From the NCBI RefSeq assembly GCF_000772705.2, contig NZ_JSBW02000023.1, forward strand, positions 1 to 58,556: a stretch of DNA of 58,556 bases, written 5' to 3'. Positions 27,462-36,768 of the stretch are shown here, piece by piece; position 1 is the stretch's first letter, and each line of letters starts with the position of its first letter. The DNA comes from Xanthomonas vasicola (GTDB taxonomy: Bacteria > Pseudomonadota > Gammaproteobacteria > Xanthomonadales > Xanthomonadaceae). The translations under genes and the position numbers were made by a program. The notes beneath the pieces are model-generated. The model was not told the origin of the DNA. It saw only the letters and a list, made by a program, of their open reading frames with translations, and did no database searches.

Positions 27462-28574
27462 TCACCACCCCATCTTCATGAACCACAACGCCGCAATCGC
27501 GTCGAGGATGATGACCAAGGAAATCGTCTGCACCACCGACGAGGTGGTGCGTTCGCCCACCGATTGCGCGGTGCCAGTGACCTTCAATCCTTCCAGACAG
27601 CCGATCAGGCCGATCACCAGCGCAAACAACGGCGCCTTCGATAGCCCGACCAGGAAGTGCCGCAGCTGGATGGTGTCGTGCATGCGCGCCAGATACATCT
27701 GCGGGGGAATATCCAGATCGAACGCGCCCACGGTGACACCACCGGCCAGGCCGGCGATCATCGCGATGAAGGTCAGTAGAGGCAGGGTAAAGATCAGCGC
27801 AAGCAGGCGAGGGATCACCAGCAGGTCGATCGGGTCCAGGCCCAGGGTGCGAATCGCGTCCACTTCCTCGCGCGATTTCATCGCACCGATCTGCGCGGTA
27901 AAGGCGCTGGCGGTGCGGCCGGCCAGCACAATTGCCGTCAGCAGCACCGCAAATTCGCGCAGGAAGGCAATGCTGACCAGCTCCACCACATAAATTTCCG
28001 CGCCGAAGTCGCGCAGGATGGTCGAACCCAGGAACGCGATCACCGCGCCGACCAGATATGACAGCAGCACCACCAGCGGCACCGCATCCAGGCCCACCTG
28101 CTCCATGTGGTGCACGGTGGAGGTCAGCCGGAAGCGGCGCGGCTCGTGGATCAGCCGCATGATCTTGACCAGGTTTTCGCCCAGAAAACTGTTCAACTCC
28201 AGGATGTCCTGACCGACGCGGTGGGTGGCCCGACCCAGGCGGTCGAGCGCAGCGACAAAGCCGTAATCGCGTTTGGGCTTGGGGCGCTCGTCGTTGAGTT
28301 CCTCGATGGTGCACACCAGCGCCTGGTGCTCATCGCGGAAATCGATCGCGTCTTCCTTCAGGCCCATGCGGCTGGCAAAGCGCAGCAACTGCAGCACGCC
28401 GGCCGAATCCAACTGCTGGATGCCGCGCGCGTCGATGCGACGCACCCCGTCGGGCACGGTCTGCAGCAATTCTGCCTGGGGCAGGGCAGTCGCCAGTACC
28501 CAACTGCCAGCGAGGCGGAGCTGTGCCTGATCCTGCGAGTCTTGTTCGATGCGTGGAGGTTGCGGTTTGATCAT
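27462..28574 (-). CDS. STAS domain - MlaE permease fusion
   Basis: 370 residues. Residues about 15-100 form a STAS-like domain (DARGIQQLDSAGVLQLLRF; MlaB-like), and residues about 120-370 form the MlaE permease with five to six membrane helices: VALLSYLVGAVIAFLGS-like core, GRTASAFTAQIGAMKSREEVDAIRTLG is the conserved MlaE EQ-loop region. A fused STAS domain replaces the separate MlaB subunit. It is the first gene of the MCE operon. I chose ATG 28574 because family similarity begins there; the open frame extends to 28691 without support. It is divergent from thrE across 168 bases. Confidence 0.88.
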   Translation of the reverse strand: MIKPQPPRIEQDSQDQAQLRLAGSWVLATALPQAELLQTVPDGVRRIDARGIQQLDSAGVLQLLRFASRMGLKEDAIDFRDEHQALVCTIEELNDERPKPKRDYGFVAALDRLGRATHRVGQDILELNSFLGENLVKIMRLIHEPRRFRLTSTVHHMEQVGLDAVPLVVLLSYLVGAVIAFLGSTILRDFGAEIYVVELVSIAFLREFAVLLTAIVLAGRTASAFTAQIGAMKSREEVDAIRTLGLDPIDLLVIPRLLALIFTLPLLTFIAMIAGLAGGVTVGAFDLDIPPQMYLARMHDTIQLRHFLVGLSKAPLFALVIGLIGCLEGLKVTGTAQSVGERTTSSVVQTISLVIILDAIAALWFMKMGW

Positions 28575-28742
28575 GGGTGGCCTGTCCGTGGCGCCAGCAT
28601 ACATGGCCGGTGTGAGCGGCGGATGGGGGCGCTGCAGCAGTGGTGTGCCTGCGGCCATCAATGAGAACGCCGGCCACGCGCGCTGCGGCATACACTGACG
28701 GCCTCGCCGGAGACGGCGTTTCTCCGATCCGACCCGCCACGC

Positions 28743-30002
28743 ATGTCCGCTGCCACCGTTGTCCTCCCGTCCGCCAGCGCCACCTACGCCCAGCGCGTTG
28801 CCTTCGTGTCCGAAATTGCCGGGCGCCTACATTCTTATGGAACCACCGCGCAGCGGCTGGAGGCGGCGGTGGTCGGACTGTCGCAGAAGCTGGGTCTGGA
28901 TTGCGAGCCCTGGTCCAACCCCACCGGCATCATCATAAGCTTCAGTGACCCGACCAAGGCGATCGGCTCCAGTGACATCACCCGAGTGATTCGGCTGGCT
29001 CCGGGCGAGAACGATCTGTACAAGCTCAGCGTGGCCGACTACGTGGCCGACAGCGTGGCCAACGGGCGCATGAGCATCGCGCAGGGCCACACTGCATTGC
29101 GCCGGCTGGACCGCGAAGTGGACCGGCGCGGCAAGACCATGCAGGTACTGGCCTTCGGGCTGGCCGCAGCGGGCGTGGCCGGGCTGTGGAAGCTGCCATG
29201 GCTGGATATCGCCACGGCGGGGGCGATCGGCATGTCGATCGGCCTGCTCACCCAGTACACCGACAAACGCGCTGCCACCAAGGAAGCCGGCGAAGCGTTG
29301 GCCGGCCTGCTGGCCGGGGTGGTGGCGGCGCTGGTGGCCTCGTTGTTGGGGCCGTTGAACCTCAATACGGTGATCATTGCCTCGCTGGTGGTGCTGCTGC
29401 CAGGGATGTCATTGACCAATGCCTTCAACGAGCTGGCTAGCCAGCACTGGGTCTCCGGCACGGCGCGCCTGGCCGGTGCTGTCACTACGGTGCTCAAGCT
29501 GACGGTGGGTGCGGTCATCGCGGTGACGCTGACGCAGCTGGTTGGCTTACATCCCCAGGTGGCCGCGTTGCGGCCGCAGGCCGGTTGGGTGGAATGGGCG
29601 TCGTTAGTGGTGGCCGCTTATGCATTTGCAGTGTTGTTCAAAGCCAATCGACGCGATTATTTATGGATCATGGCGGCGGCGATGTTGGGTTATGTCATTG
29701 CGCGTTATGCGGGGCATGCCTGGGGCGGCCCTGCCGGGGTATTCGCCTCGGCGATGACATTGACCGCTGCGGGAAATCTATTCGGGCGCGTGGTGCACAA
29801 ACCCGGTGCGCTGATCCGTTTGCCCGGCATCATCATGCTGGTTCCAGGAAGCGTCAGTTTGCGTGGCTTTTTGACCCTGGTGCAGCAACAGGATGTCAGC
29901 GTGGGACAAGCCGCACTATTGGCGGTGACCAATATCGTGATGGCATTGATGGCTGGATTGCTGTTCGGCAATCTACTCATTCCGGCGCGCAAGAATTTAT
30001 GA
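28743..30002 (+). CDS. Threonine/serine exporter family protein (ThrE)
   Basis: 419 residues. The N-terminal half (residues 15-260) is the ThrE domain: GRLHSYGTTAQRLEAAV, DCEPWSNPTGIIISF and GMSIGLLTQY are the typical cytoplasmic amphipathic domain and first helices. The C-terminal half (about 290-415) is the ThrE_2/DUF3815 domain. There are about ten membrane helices. Corynebacterial ThrE exports threonine and serine. It stands alone, divergent from the MCE operon, with a strong terminator immediately downstream. Confidence 0.9.
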   Translation: MSAATVVLPSASATYAQRVAFVSEIAGRLHSYGTTAQRLEAAVVGLSQKLGLDCEPWSNPTGIIISFSDPTKAIGSSDITRVIRLAPGENDLYKLSVADYVADSVANGRMSIAQGHTALRRLDREVDRRGKTMQVLAFGLAAAGVAGLWKLPWLDIATAGAIGMSIGLLTQYTDKRAATKEAGEALAGLLAGVVAALVASLLGPLNLNTVIIASLVVLLPGMSLTNAFNELASQHWVSGTARLAGAVTTVLKLTVGAVIAVTLTQLVGLHPQVAALRPQAGWVEWASLVVAAYAFAVLFKANRRDYLWIMAAAMLGYVIARYAGHAWGGPAGVFASAMTLTAAGNLFGRVVHKPGALIRLPGIIMLVPGSVSLRGFLTLVQQQDVSVGQAALLAVTNIVMALMAGLLFGNLLIPARKNL

Positions 30003-30021
30003 GCGGGGGAAATGCCGCGCA

Positions 30022-30052
30022 ATAAAAACGCCGGCAATGCCGGCGTTTTTAT
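30022..30052. terminator. Bidirectional intrinsic terminator
   Basis: Perfect inverted repeat with 14-base arms (ATAAAAACGCCGGC) and a 3-base loop (AAT), carrying A- and T-tracts on both sides. It separates thrE from the convergent H-NS-like gene and should end transcripts from both. Confidence 0.95.
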
Positions 30053-30061
30053 TGGTGTGAA

Positions 30062-30520
30062 TCAAGCGGCCTTGGACTTCTTGGTGGCGCGCTTGGTGAC
30101 TGCTTTACGCGGCGACGCCTTCTTTGCTGCCTTCTTGGCAGCGCCGACCTTGCTGATCAGAAAGTCTTCGACTTTCTTGCCGGCGGCGGTCAGTTCGGCC
30201 AGCCAGCGCGGCTGCTTGCCACGGCCAGTCCAGGTTTCCTGGGTGTTGGCGGGGTTGCGATACTTCGGCGGCACCTTACCCAGCTTGCGGCCGGCACGCG
30301 GGCCCGGCTTGGCGGCACCGGCCGGACGGCCCGGGCCAGCAGTAGCGGAGGCGCCAAACAATTCCTCGATGGAATAACCCTGGGCTTTTGCGGCGCGGGT
30401 CAGCTGCGTGCGGACCTTGGCGATCGGCGCGCGCTTGGCAACCACGGTCTGCTGCTTCTTTGCATTTTTAATCAGGGCAGCCAACTGCTTGGCCGACAGG
30501 CCACTAAGATCGATCGACAT
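30062..30520 (-). CDS. H-NS family nucleoid-associated regulator (XrvA-like)
   Basis: 152 residues. The N-terminal helical part is short and Lys-rich; the C-terminal H-NS DNA-binding domain contains KYRNPANTQETWTGRGKQPRWL (about 85-106), with the TWTGRGKQP motif that enters the AT-rich minor groove. A GPGRPAGAAKPGPRAGRK linker (about 64-81) and a C-terminal AKKAAKKA-type lysine/alanine tail (about 125-152) resemble eukaryotic histone H1 tails and are typical of XrvA-like proteins in Xanthomonas. H-NS proteins silence AT-rich foreign DNA. The ATG at 30520 sits 5 bases from GGAG; a GTG lies directly before it. Confidence 0.9.
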   Translation of the reverse strand: MSIDLSGLSAKQLAALIKNAKKQQTVVAKRAPIAKVRTQLTRAAKAQGYSIEELFGASATAGPGRPAGAAKPGPRAGRKLGKVPPKYRNPANTQETWTGRGKQPRWLAELTAAGKKVEDFLISKVGAAKKAAKKASPRKAVTKRATKKSKAA

Positions 30521-30663
30521 CACTACTCCAGAAGATGAGAGAGAAAGACTGCCGGTCCGTGGCAGCGGTGGCCATCATAATGTGAGAAAACCGGTGTGAC
30601 AAATGCGCCGAAATAATTCGACGCTTTGTGTTCATCCGTTTCAAGCCGATGCCCGGGGTTTGA

Positions 30664-32358
30664 TCAATGCCCCAGACGGGAGAATAACCCGGCTCTATCC
30701 AGGTTTTCTGCGGCATCGGCGGTACGGGCGCGATATTCAAATGTGCCGGCCGCCAATCCGCGTTCCGAGACCACCACCCGATGCGGAATGCCAAGCAGTT
30801 CCATATCGGCGAACATCGCGCCCGGGCGCAGTCCGCGGTCGTCCAGGGCGGCATCCAGGCCGGCGGCGATCAATTCGTCCAGCAAGGCCTGGGCCGCGGC
30901 CACAACGTTGGCGTCCTGCTTGGGATTGATCACGCAGACCACCACCTGCCACGGCGCCATCGACGCGGGCCAGATGATGCCGGCCTCGTCATGGTTCTGT
31001 TCGATCGCCGCCGCCACGATGCGCGAAATGCCGATGCCATAGCAGCCCATTTTCATCACCGCCGCCTTGCCGCCTTCGTCGATGACGGTGGCTTGCAGCG
31101 CCTGCGCGTATTGGCTGCCAAGCTGGAACACATGGCCCACCTCGATGCCGCGGGCCAGGCGCAGTTCGCCGCCATCGGCCGCGCGCTCGCCTTCGACCAC
31201 GTTGCGTACATCGGCCACGGTCTCCGGTTCGGGCAGGTCGCGGCCCCAGTTGACGCCGACCAGATGCGCGCCGGACGCATTCGCACCGACTACGAAATCT
31301 GCCAGTGCCGCAACATCGCGGTCGGCCACCACGCGCACCGGGCGCGCGGTGTTCACCGGTCCCAGGAAGCCCGGCTCGCAGCCGAGGTGCTCGCGGATTT
31401 CGGTTTCGTTGGCCAGGCGGTAGCCGGCCAGCCCGGGCACCTTGGCCAGCTTGATCTCGTTGACCGCATGGTCGCCACGCACCAGCACCAGCACAAAGCC
31501 GGCTTCGGTCATCACCGCCACCGACTTGACCGTGCGCTGTAGCGCGATACCGAGCAACTGGGCGACGTCCTCGCAGGTCTTCTGTGTAGGCGTTGCCACC
31601 TGCTGCATCGCTTGGCTTGCGTCGGCGCGCGGAGCAGGCAGGGCGGCGCTGGCGGTTTCCACATTGGCGGCGTAATCGGAAGCAGTGGAGAACGCCAGCG
31701 AGTCTTCGCCGGAGTCGGCGATGACGTGGAATTCCTGTGACGCATCGCCGCCGATGGCGCCCGAATCGGCCTGCACGGCGCGGAAATCCAGTCCCAGGCG
31801 GGTGAAGATGCGGGTGTAAGCGGCGCGCATGTTGTCGTATTCGCGCGCCATGTCCTCATCGGTGAGATGGAACGAGTAGGCGTCCTTCATCAGGAATTCG
31901 CGCGCACGCATCACGCCGAAGCGCGGGCGGATCTCATCGCGGAATTTGGTCTGGATCTGATAGAAATTCAGCGGCAGCTGCTTGTAGCTGTTGATTTCCT
32001 GGCGCGCGAATTCAGCGGCGGCCTCTTCGGCGGTAGGGCTGTAGCAGAACTCCTGCTCCTTGCGGTCCTTGATCTTGAGCAACTGGCCGCCGAACTTTTC
32101 CCAACGGCCGGTGGCATCCCACAGCTCGCGCGGCTGGATGGTGGGGAACAGCACTTCCACTGCGCCAGCGCGGTTCATCTCTTCACGCACGATGGCTTCG
32201 ACCTTGCGCAGCACGCGCAGGCCCAGCGGCGACCAGGTGTACAGCCCGGAGGCCAGCTTGCGGATCATGCCCGCGCGCAGCATCAGACGGTGGCTGACCA
32301 GCTCGGCGTCGGCCGGGGTTTCCTTGGTGGTGTGCAGGTGGAACTGGGAAAGACGCAT
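30664..32358 (-). CDS. proS: Prolyl-tRNA synthetase
   Basis: 564 residues, the usual bacterial type length. Class II motifs are visible: motif 1 near the N-terminus ([18 protein letters not shown]), motif 2 [23 protein letters not shown] and motif 3 [14 protein letters not shown]. The inserted editing (INS/YbaK-like) domain of bacterial ProRS is present between motifs 2 and 3 ([16 protein letters not shown] to [15 protein letters not shown], about 240-390). The anticodon-binding domain ends the protein. The start is set at 32358 (MRLSQFHL), where similarity begins; the open frame reaches 32757 but runs into a GC-repeat leader and the neighbouring gene. Confidence 0.97.
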   Translation of the reverse strand: MRLSQFHLHTTKETPADAELVSHRLMLRAGMIRKLASGLYTWSPLGLRVLRKVEAIVREEMNRAGAVEVLFPTIQPRELWDATGRWEKFGGQLLKIKDRKEQEFCYSPTAEEAAAEFARQEINSYKQLPLNFYQIQTKFRDEIRPRFGVMRAREFLMKDAYSFHLTDEDMAREYDNMRAAYTRIFTRLGLDFRAVQADSGAIGGDASQEFHVIADSGEDSLAFSTASDYAANVETASAALPAPRADASQAMQQVATPTQKTCEDVAQLLGIALQRTVKSVAVMTEAGFVLVLVRGDHAVNEIKLAKVPGLAGYRLANETEIREHLGCEPGFLGPVNTARPVRVVADRDVAALADFVVGANASGAHLVGVNWGRDLPEPETVADVRNVVEGERAADGGELRLARGIEVGHVFQLGSQYAQALQATVIDEGGKAAVMKMGCYGIGISRIVAAAIEQNHDEAGIIWPASMAPWQVVVCVINPKQDANVVAAAQALLDELIAAGLDAALDDRGLRPGAMFADMELLGIPHRVVVSERGLAAGTFEYRARTADAAENLDRAGLFSRLGH

Positions 32359-32491
32359 CGGGCTTCGCTTGGGCGGAAAGCCCATAGTTTGCCAGTCTCG
32401 CGCCCTGCCGGTCATTGCCGGACTACTTCGAGCCGCCGCCGCCGCCGCCGCCGCGCTGCGGCGGCGATCGCTGAGTGGCGGAGAGCGTGGC

Positions 32492-32893
32492 TCAGGTGGC
32501 TGGGTTACCTGGGGCGGTAGGCTTGCAATAGGCCTTAACGGCAGCCTCGGATAGGTTTCGCTGGGCGATGCGGGCCTCCGCATCCAGCGGCGCGGCTGGC
32601 TTGCCGTCAACGCCGGCACCCATCGTGACCTCGCCTTTGCTGTTAAGCAGCTCCAAATTTCGGCGTGCGCTGGCGCAGTCGGGCGATTCGGGCGTGGCGG
32701 CGTCTGCCGTGGAAGTTGCGGCGGTGCCGCTACGCGCATCGATTCGGCGCGCTTCATAGCGCTGGCCGGTCGGTGGCGGGGTCTCGGTGTAGTGGGTCAC
32801 GCCCTTGGCGTCCTTCCACTTATAAAGATCGGTCGCGCCGGCGGCGGCACTGACCAGCATCAACAGGGCGCAAAGCCCGGACGACAATTGCAT
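32492..32893 (-). CDS. DUF4124 domain-containing exported protein
   Basis: 133 residues. The signal peptide [20 protein letters not shown] is followed by [19 protein letters not shown], the DUF4124 signature (Y-W-D-G-T-Y-type beta hairpin), then a low-complexity Ala/Thr/Ser stretch and a C-terminal region with Cys. Function is unknown; family members are periplasmic or surface. GGAAG precedes the ATG by 5 bases. The frame is open far upstream of 32893, but no family match continues, so the longer version is not called. Confidence 0.85.
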   Translation of the reverse strand: MQLSSGLCALLMLVSAAAGATDLYKWKDAKGVTHYTETPPPTGQRYEARRIDARSGTAATSTADAATPESPDCASARRNLELLNSKGEVTMGAGVDGKPAAPLDAEARIAQRNLSEAAVKAYCKPTAPGNPAT

Positions 32894-33025
32894 GTGGCTT
32901 CCCTTGGATGATTCCCGCCGCGATTGCAGCATCCACGGCCGGCGCTGGCAAGTGATCGGGCGCGCAGGGTGCTGAACCAGCAGGCGCGCTACCGCCGGAC
33001 GGACCTCAGGCCCTACACTTGGCGG

Positions 33026-33799
33026 ATGGATGAGATGAGACCGCCCCCGCGCTCGCGCACGATTTACCTGCTGCCGAACCTGTTTACCACCGCCGGGCTG
33101 TTTTCCGGTTTTTACGCCATCATCGCCGCCGCCAATGGGCAGTTCGTCCAGGCCGCCATGGCGGTGTTCGTGGCTGCGGTGATGGATGGGCTGGATGGCC
33201 GGGTTGCGCGCCTGACCAATACCAGCAGCGAATTCGGCGTGCAGTACGACTCGCTGGCCGATCTGGTCAGCTTCGGCATGGCCCCGGCGCTGGTGATGTA
33301 CCACTGGTCGCTGTCGGCGCTGAAGTACGACAGCAGTGTGATGGGCCGGGTCGGTTGGTCGGCTGCCTTTCTCTACGCGGCCTGCGCGGCGCTGCGGCTG
33401 GCGCGCTTCAACACCCAGGTGGGCGTGGTCGACAAACGCTGGTTCATTGGCCTGGCCAGCCCCGCGGCGGCTGGGCTGATGATGTCGTTCGTCTGGGCGT
33501 TCGCTGACGACAGCCTGGGGTTCGATGGCGAGCAGCTGCGCTATGTGGCGCTGGCGATTACGGTGATGTCGGCGTTGCTGATGGTCAGCCGGATCCGCTT
33601 CTGGAGCTTCAAGGGCGGTGCGCGTGGTCCGCGTGCCGACCGCGTGCCGTTCCTGGCATTGGCGATCGCCACAGTGGTCATCGCGCTGCTGGTGATCGAC
33701 TTGGCGCGCTCGTTTCTGGTGATCGGCGTGCTGTACGCCTTGTCCGGCCCGCTGATGTGGCTGTGGCGACGGTGGCGGCGCGCGCCCGAGCTGCCATGA
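33026..33799 (+). CDS. pssA: CDP-diacylglycerol-serine O-phosphatidyltransferase
   Basis: 257 residues with the CDP-alcohol phosphatidyltransferase motif DGLDGRVARLTNTSSEFGVQYDSLAD, in which the spaced aspartates bind Mg and CDP. There are about eight hydrophobic helices. Length and motif context (LPNLFTTAGLFSGFYAI at the N-terminus) fit PssA rather than PgsA. It makes phosphatidylserine from CDP-diacylglycerol and serine, which is the precursor of phosphatidylethanolamine. ATG 33026 is chosen; MRPPP at 33035 is an alternative. The HolD-like gene starts 10 bases downstream. Confidence 0.93.
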   Translation: MDEMRPPPRSRTIYLLPNLFTTAGLFSGFYAIIAAANGQFVQAAMAVFVAAVMDGLDGRVARLTNTSSEFGVQYDSLADLVSFGMAPALVMYHWSLSALKYDSSVMGRVGWSAAFLYAACAALRLARFNTQVGVVDKRWFIGLASPAAAGLMMSFVWAFADDSLGFDGEQLRYVALAITVMSALLMVSRIRFWSFKGGARGPRADRVPFLALAIATVVIALLVIDLARSFLVIGVLYALSGPLMWLWRRWRRAPELP

Positions 33800-33809
33800 G
33801 CGCGTTTTC

Positions 33810-34277
33810 GTGAGCGACGCGGCGTCCGAGCCGATATGGTCCGATCTGCAGGTGTCGTATCTGCAGGCGTTGGGGCACACGGTGTATCTGGATCGCGATG
33901 CGGTCGATGCGTTACCTGCAGCTGTCGAAGTTGCCGAGCGCGCAGAGATGGCCGCACCTGCGCGCGTGGAGCGTGCTCCGCAGTCTGCACTTGTCAATGC
34001 GCCCGTCGCGCGGCGCAGCGCAACTTCTGCACCTGCCGAAGCGCCACGTGCGCCTAGCACCGCGCCGGCAGCGGCGCCGCAACGGCGTAGCCGCGCCGGC
34101 ATGCCGGATCGTCTGCAGATGGCCTTGTTGCGCGCGTCCGGTTGCAATCCGGGCGATCCCGCGACTCAGGCCTTGATGGCGTCCTGGCCGCTGGCAGAAC
34201 TGCGCGGCAATCCGGCCGCCAAGCGCGCGCTGTGGCCGCAGCTGCGCGCGCTGCGGCGGCGCCGGGACCCGGCGTGA
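33810..34277 (+). CDS. holD: DNA polymerase III psi subunit-like protein (HolD-like)
   Basis: 155 residues. The N-terminus IWSDLQVSYLQALGHTVYL resembles the chi-binding N-terminus of HolD, and the C-terminus LRGNPAAKRALWPQLRALR closely resembles the end of E. coli HolD (LRANPTARAALWQQI). Between them is an Ala/Pro-rich stretch (about 35-100) that is unlike the family and probably disordered. The order pssA-holD-rimI, and a GTGA overlap with rimI, match the conserved holD-rimI pair of gammaproteobacteria. It would link the clamp loader to chi (HolC) and SSB. Starts at GTG. Confidence 0.72.
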   Translation: MSDAASEPIWSDLQVSYLQALGHTVYLDRDAVDALPAAVEVAERAEMAAPARVERAPQSALVNAPVARRSATSAPAEAPRAPSTAPAAAPQRRSRAGMPDRLQMALLRASGCNPGDPATQALMASWPLAELRGNPAAKRALWPQLRALRRRRDPA

Positions 34278-34756
34278 GCGCATTGAACGCGCCGCAACCC
34301 ACCTCGCTGCGCGCAATGCGCGAGAGCGACCTGGATGCGGTGATGGAGATCGAGCTCCGCGCCTATCCGTTTCCGTGGACGCGCAACATCTTTCGCGACT
34401 GTCTGCAGGCCGGCTATCCCGGCTGGGTGATGGAGCAGGGCGGCCGGGTCATCGGCTATGGCGTGATCAGCATCGCCGCCGACGAGGCACACGTGCTCAA
34501 CGTCTGCATCGCACCGGAAGCGCAATCGCAAGGCCACGGCCGCGTGTTGCTGCGCGCGTTGATCAAGGGCGCCTGCGATCGCGGCGCGCGGCGCGCGTTT
34601 CTGGAAGTACGCCCGTCCAATCCATCCGCGATTGCGCTGTATCACTCCGAAGGCTTTAACGAAATTGGCCGGCGCCCACGCTACTACCCCTCCAGCACCG
34701 GGCGCGAAGATGCGTTGGTGATGGCGATCGAGTTGTTTTTCGAAGGATTCTCCTGA
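34274..34756 (+). CDS. rimI: Ribosomal protein S18 alanine N-acetyltransferase
   Basis: 160 residues. GNAT fold: MRESDLDAVMEIELRAYPFPWTRNIF (first helix and strand), LNVCIAPEAQSQGHGRVLLRALI (motif A with the acetyl-CoA pyrophosphate loop QSQGHG) and NPSAIALYHSEGFNEIGRRPRYY (motif B). RimI acetylates the N-terminal alanine of S18. GTG start 34274 overlaps the holD-like stop by 4 bases. Confidence 0.93.
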   Translation: MSALNAPQPTSLRAMRESDLDAVMEIELRAYPFPWTRNIFRDCLQAGYPGWVMEQGGRVIGYGVISIAADEAHVLNVCIAPEAQSQGHGRVLLRALIKGACDRGARRAFLEVRPSNPSAIALYHSEGFNEIGRRPRYYPSSTGREDALVMAIELFFEGFS

Positions 34757-35148
34757 GCGAACGTAGTCGTCGTTGAGGATGCGACTGGTTGTTGCTGCGA
34801 TGCGAGGTTGGTTGGCTGCCGACGATGATTGTTGTGGATGAGCTTTGGCGGGTGCCGACGCGACTGCCGGCCTGCATCTGTGCGATCGGCTTGACTTGTA
34901 TCGCGCTACCAAGCGCAGTTGAGCGAAGCCGGTGTAATCGCCGCGCCCTTTATCGTATGCCGCTATCAGCCTTGAGGACTCTTCAACATTCAGCGCGGCC
35001 CGCAAGGGCATGCAGTGCTGTGCTGTTTGACGGCGGACGCGCAGTCTAGTGGCGATGGAGTTCGGCAGCAGGTTTCTGGTTCCCTCAACATCGATAAACA
35101 CGCTGCCCTCATTGGCGAGGGAAGCGTGGCCTCGATCAGTTAGAGACA
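34757..35148. other. Gap without a recognised gene, downstream of rimI
   Basis: No open frame with family likeness on either strand. It borders the betA remnant, so part of it may be decayed choline-locus DNA; nothing in it is recognisable. Confidence 0.5.
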
Positions 35149-35304
35149 TCACCCGCGCACCGGTGCATCGCCAGCGATGTAGTAATCGGCGGCGCTAGGC
35201 GGCAACGGGGCGCGACCGTGCATGCGGTCGGCGATTTTCTCGGCAATCGTGATGGTGGTGGCGTTGAGGTTGCCGATGATGATGTAGTCGTATTCGTGTT
35301 GCAT
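35149..35304 (-). pseudogene. betA: Choline dehydrogenase remnant (internal deletion)
   Basis: A 51-codon open frame. Codons 1-11 ([11 protein letters not shown]) are the N-terminal FAD-binding start of BetA. Codon 12 onward ([15 protein letters not shown] to [10 protein letters not shown]) is the C-terminal end of the same protein (family: GGNLNAPTIM, then AEKIADRIRGR, then AGDAPVR). About 500 codons between them are missing, in frame. It retains an AGGAGA ribosome site 6 bases from the ATG. It cannot be a functional GMC oxidoreductase, as nearly the entire FAD and substrate domain is gone. It lies 147 bases downstream of the betB remnant, in the usual bet order. Confidence 0.92.
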
Positions 35305-35451
35305 GGTGGTCTCCTGATGCGGTGACGGTGCGATGGCAATCAAGGCGCATGGCAGATCGAAAGGGAGTGGTCCGGAAAGTGCGAGCGGCGTGCATGCGCT
35401 CGCCGCGGTCGTGGTGCACCTCCAGCGCTTGCCTGCGCCAGCTGGCCGCCG

Positions 35452-36768
35452 TCAGAACACCGACGCGTAACGTTCCAGTTCCACCTGGATCGATTTGGTG
35501 CGTGTGTAGGCTTGCAAGGTCGCCAGACCGTTCTCGCGGCCCACGCCCGATTGCTTGTAGCCGCCCACCGGCATCGGTGCCGGCGACTCGCCCCAGGTAT
35601 TGATCCAGCAGATGCCGGCCTCCAGCCGATGGATCAGCCGATGCGCGCGTGCCAGATCCGGGGTAACCACGCTCGCAGCCAGCCCATAGGTGGTGGCATT
35701 GGCGGGTGATTGCTTCGTCTTCATCGTCGTAGGTGAGCAGACTCAAGACCGGCCCGAAGATTTCTTCGCGCACGATGGTCATCACGTCGGTGCAGTCGCT
35801 GAAGATGGTCGGCGCTACGTGATAGCCCTGTGCCAACGCACCATCGCGCAGCCGCTCGCCGCCGCACAGCAAACGCGCGCCTTCGGCCTTGCCCTGTTCG
35901 ATATGGTCCAGCACGCGCTGCATATGCGCGACGCTGACCAGCGGGCCGAAGGTGGTGCGCTCATCGAGCGGGTCGCCGATGTGGATGCGCTGCACGAGTG
36001 CCAGCAGGCGCGCTTCGAATGCGTTGCGCAAGGCACGCGGCACGAACACGCGAGTACCGTTGGGGCACACCTGCCTGGAGCTGTAGAAGTTGGCCATCAT
36101 GGCGATGTCCGCGGCCAGGTCCAGGTCGGCATCGGCGCAGACAATCAGCGGCGACTTGCCGCCCAGCTCCATGGCCACGTTTTTCAGCGACGAACTCGAT
36201 GCGCTGGCCATCACTTTGCGGCCGGTGGCGGTGCCGCCCGTAAAGCTGACCTTTTCGATCTGCGGATGTTCGGTCAGCGCGCTGCCCACGCTGGCGCCAT
36301 CGCCAGGCAATACGCTAAACACGCCATCGGGCAAGCCGGCCTCGGTGAACATTTCTGCCAACGTCAGCGCAGTAAGCGGGGTGACTTCGCTGGGCTTGAA
36401 GATAATCGCGTTACCGGCGGCCAGCGCCGGTGCCGCCTTCCATAGCGCAATCTGGATGGGGTAATTCCACGCACCGATCGCGCCTACAACGCCCAGTGGT
36501 TCGTGGCGGGTGTAGAAGAAGCTGCCTTCGCGCAGCGGCACCTGCACGCCCTGCAGCGCCTGCGCAACGCCGGCGTAGTACTCCAGCACGTCAGCACCGG
36601 TGACGATATCGACGCTGCGTGTTTCGCTCAATGGCTTACCGGTATTAAGTGTTTCCAGCCCGGCTAACGCATCGTTGCGCTCGCGCAGCAAGGCCACTGC
36701 GCGCAACAAAGTGCGCGAACGCTCTACCGTGGTGAGCGCAGCCCACTGCTGCTGGCCGGCCTTTGCAG
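35452..36768 (-). pseudogene. betB: Betaine aldehyde dehydrogenase remnant (5' deletion and frameshift)
   Basis: Good similarity to BetB from [22 protein letters not shown] onward, including the NAD-binding [12 protein letters not shown] region and the catalytic cysteine region [12 protein letters not shown] (Cys) and [10 protein letters not shown] (Glu). The first 45 or so residues are absent: upstream, the frame changes abruptly into betT sequence at about 36760-36770. Near 35705 the frame shifts (two bases missing in a CGC/GCC tract after EDEAITR), and the true C-terminus, ending [11 protein letters not shown], continues in another frame to 35452. The enzyme that turned betaine aldehyde into glycine betaine is therefore lost. 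Confidence 0.92.

Noticed and set aside
32431..32466. GCC-repeat tract upstream of proS as a regulatory element
   Set aside because: Simple GC triplet repeat in a high-GC genome; no hairpin specific enough to call a riboswitch or T-box.
32894..34147. Extension of the DUF4124 gene far upstream on the minus strand
   Set aside because: The extension is antisense to pssA and the holD-like gene and lacks similarity; the signal peptide begins at 32893.
34166..35152. A 328-residue minus-strand frame over rimI and the gap
   Set aside because: It overlaps holD and rimI on the other strand and shows no domain.
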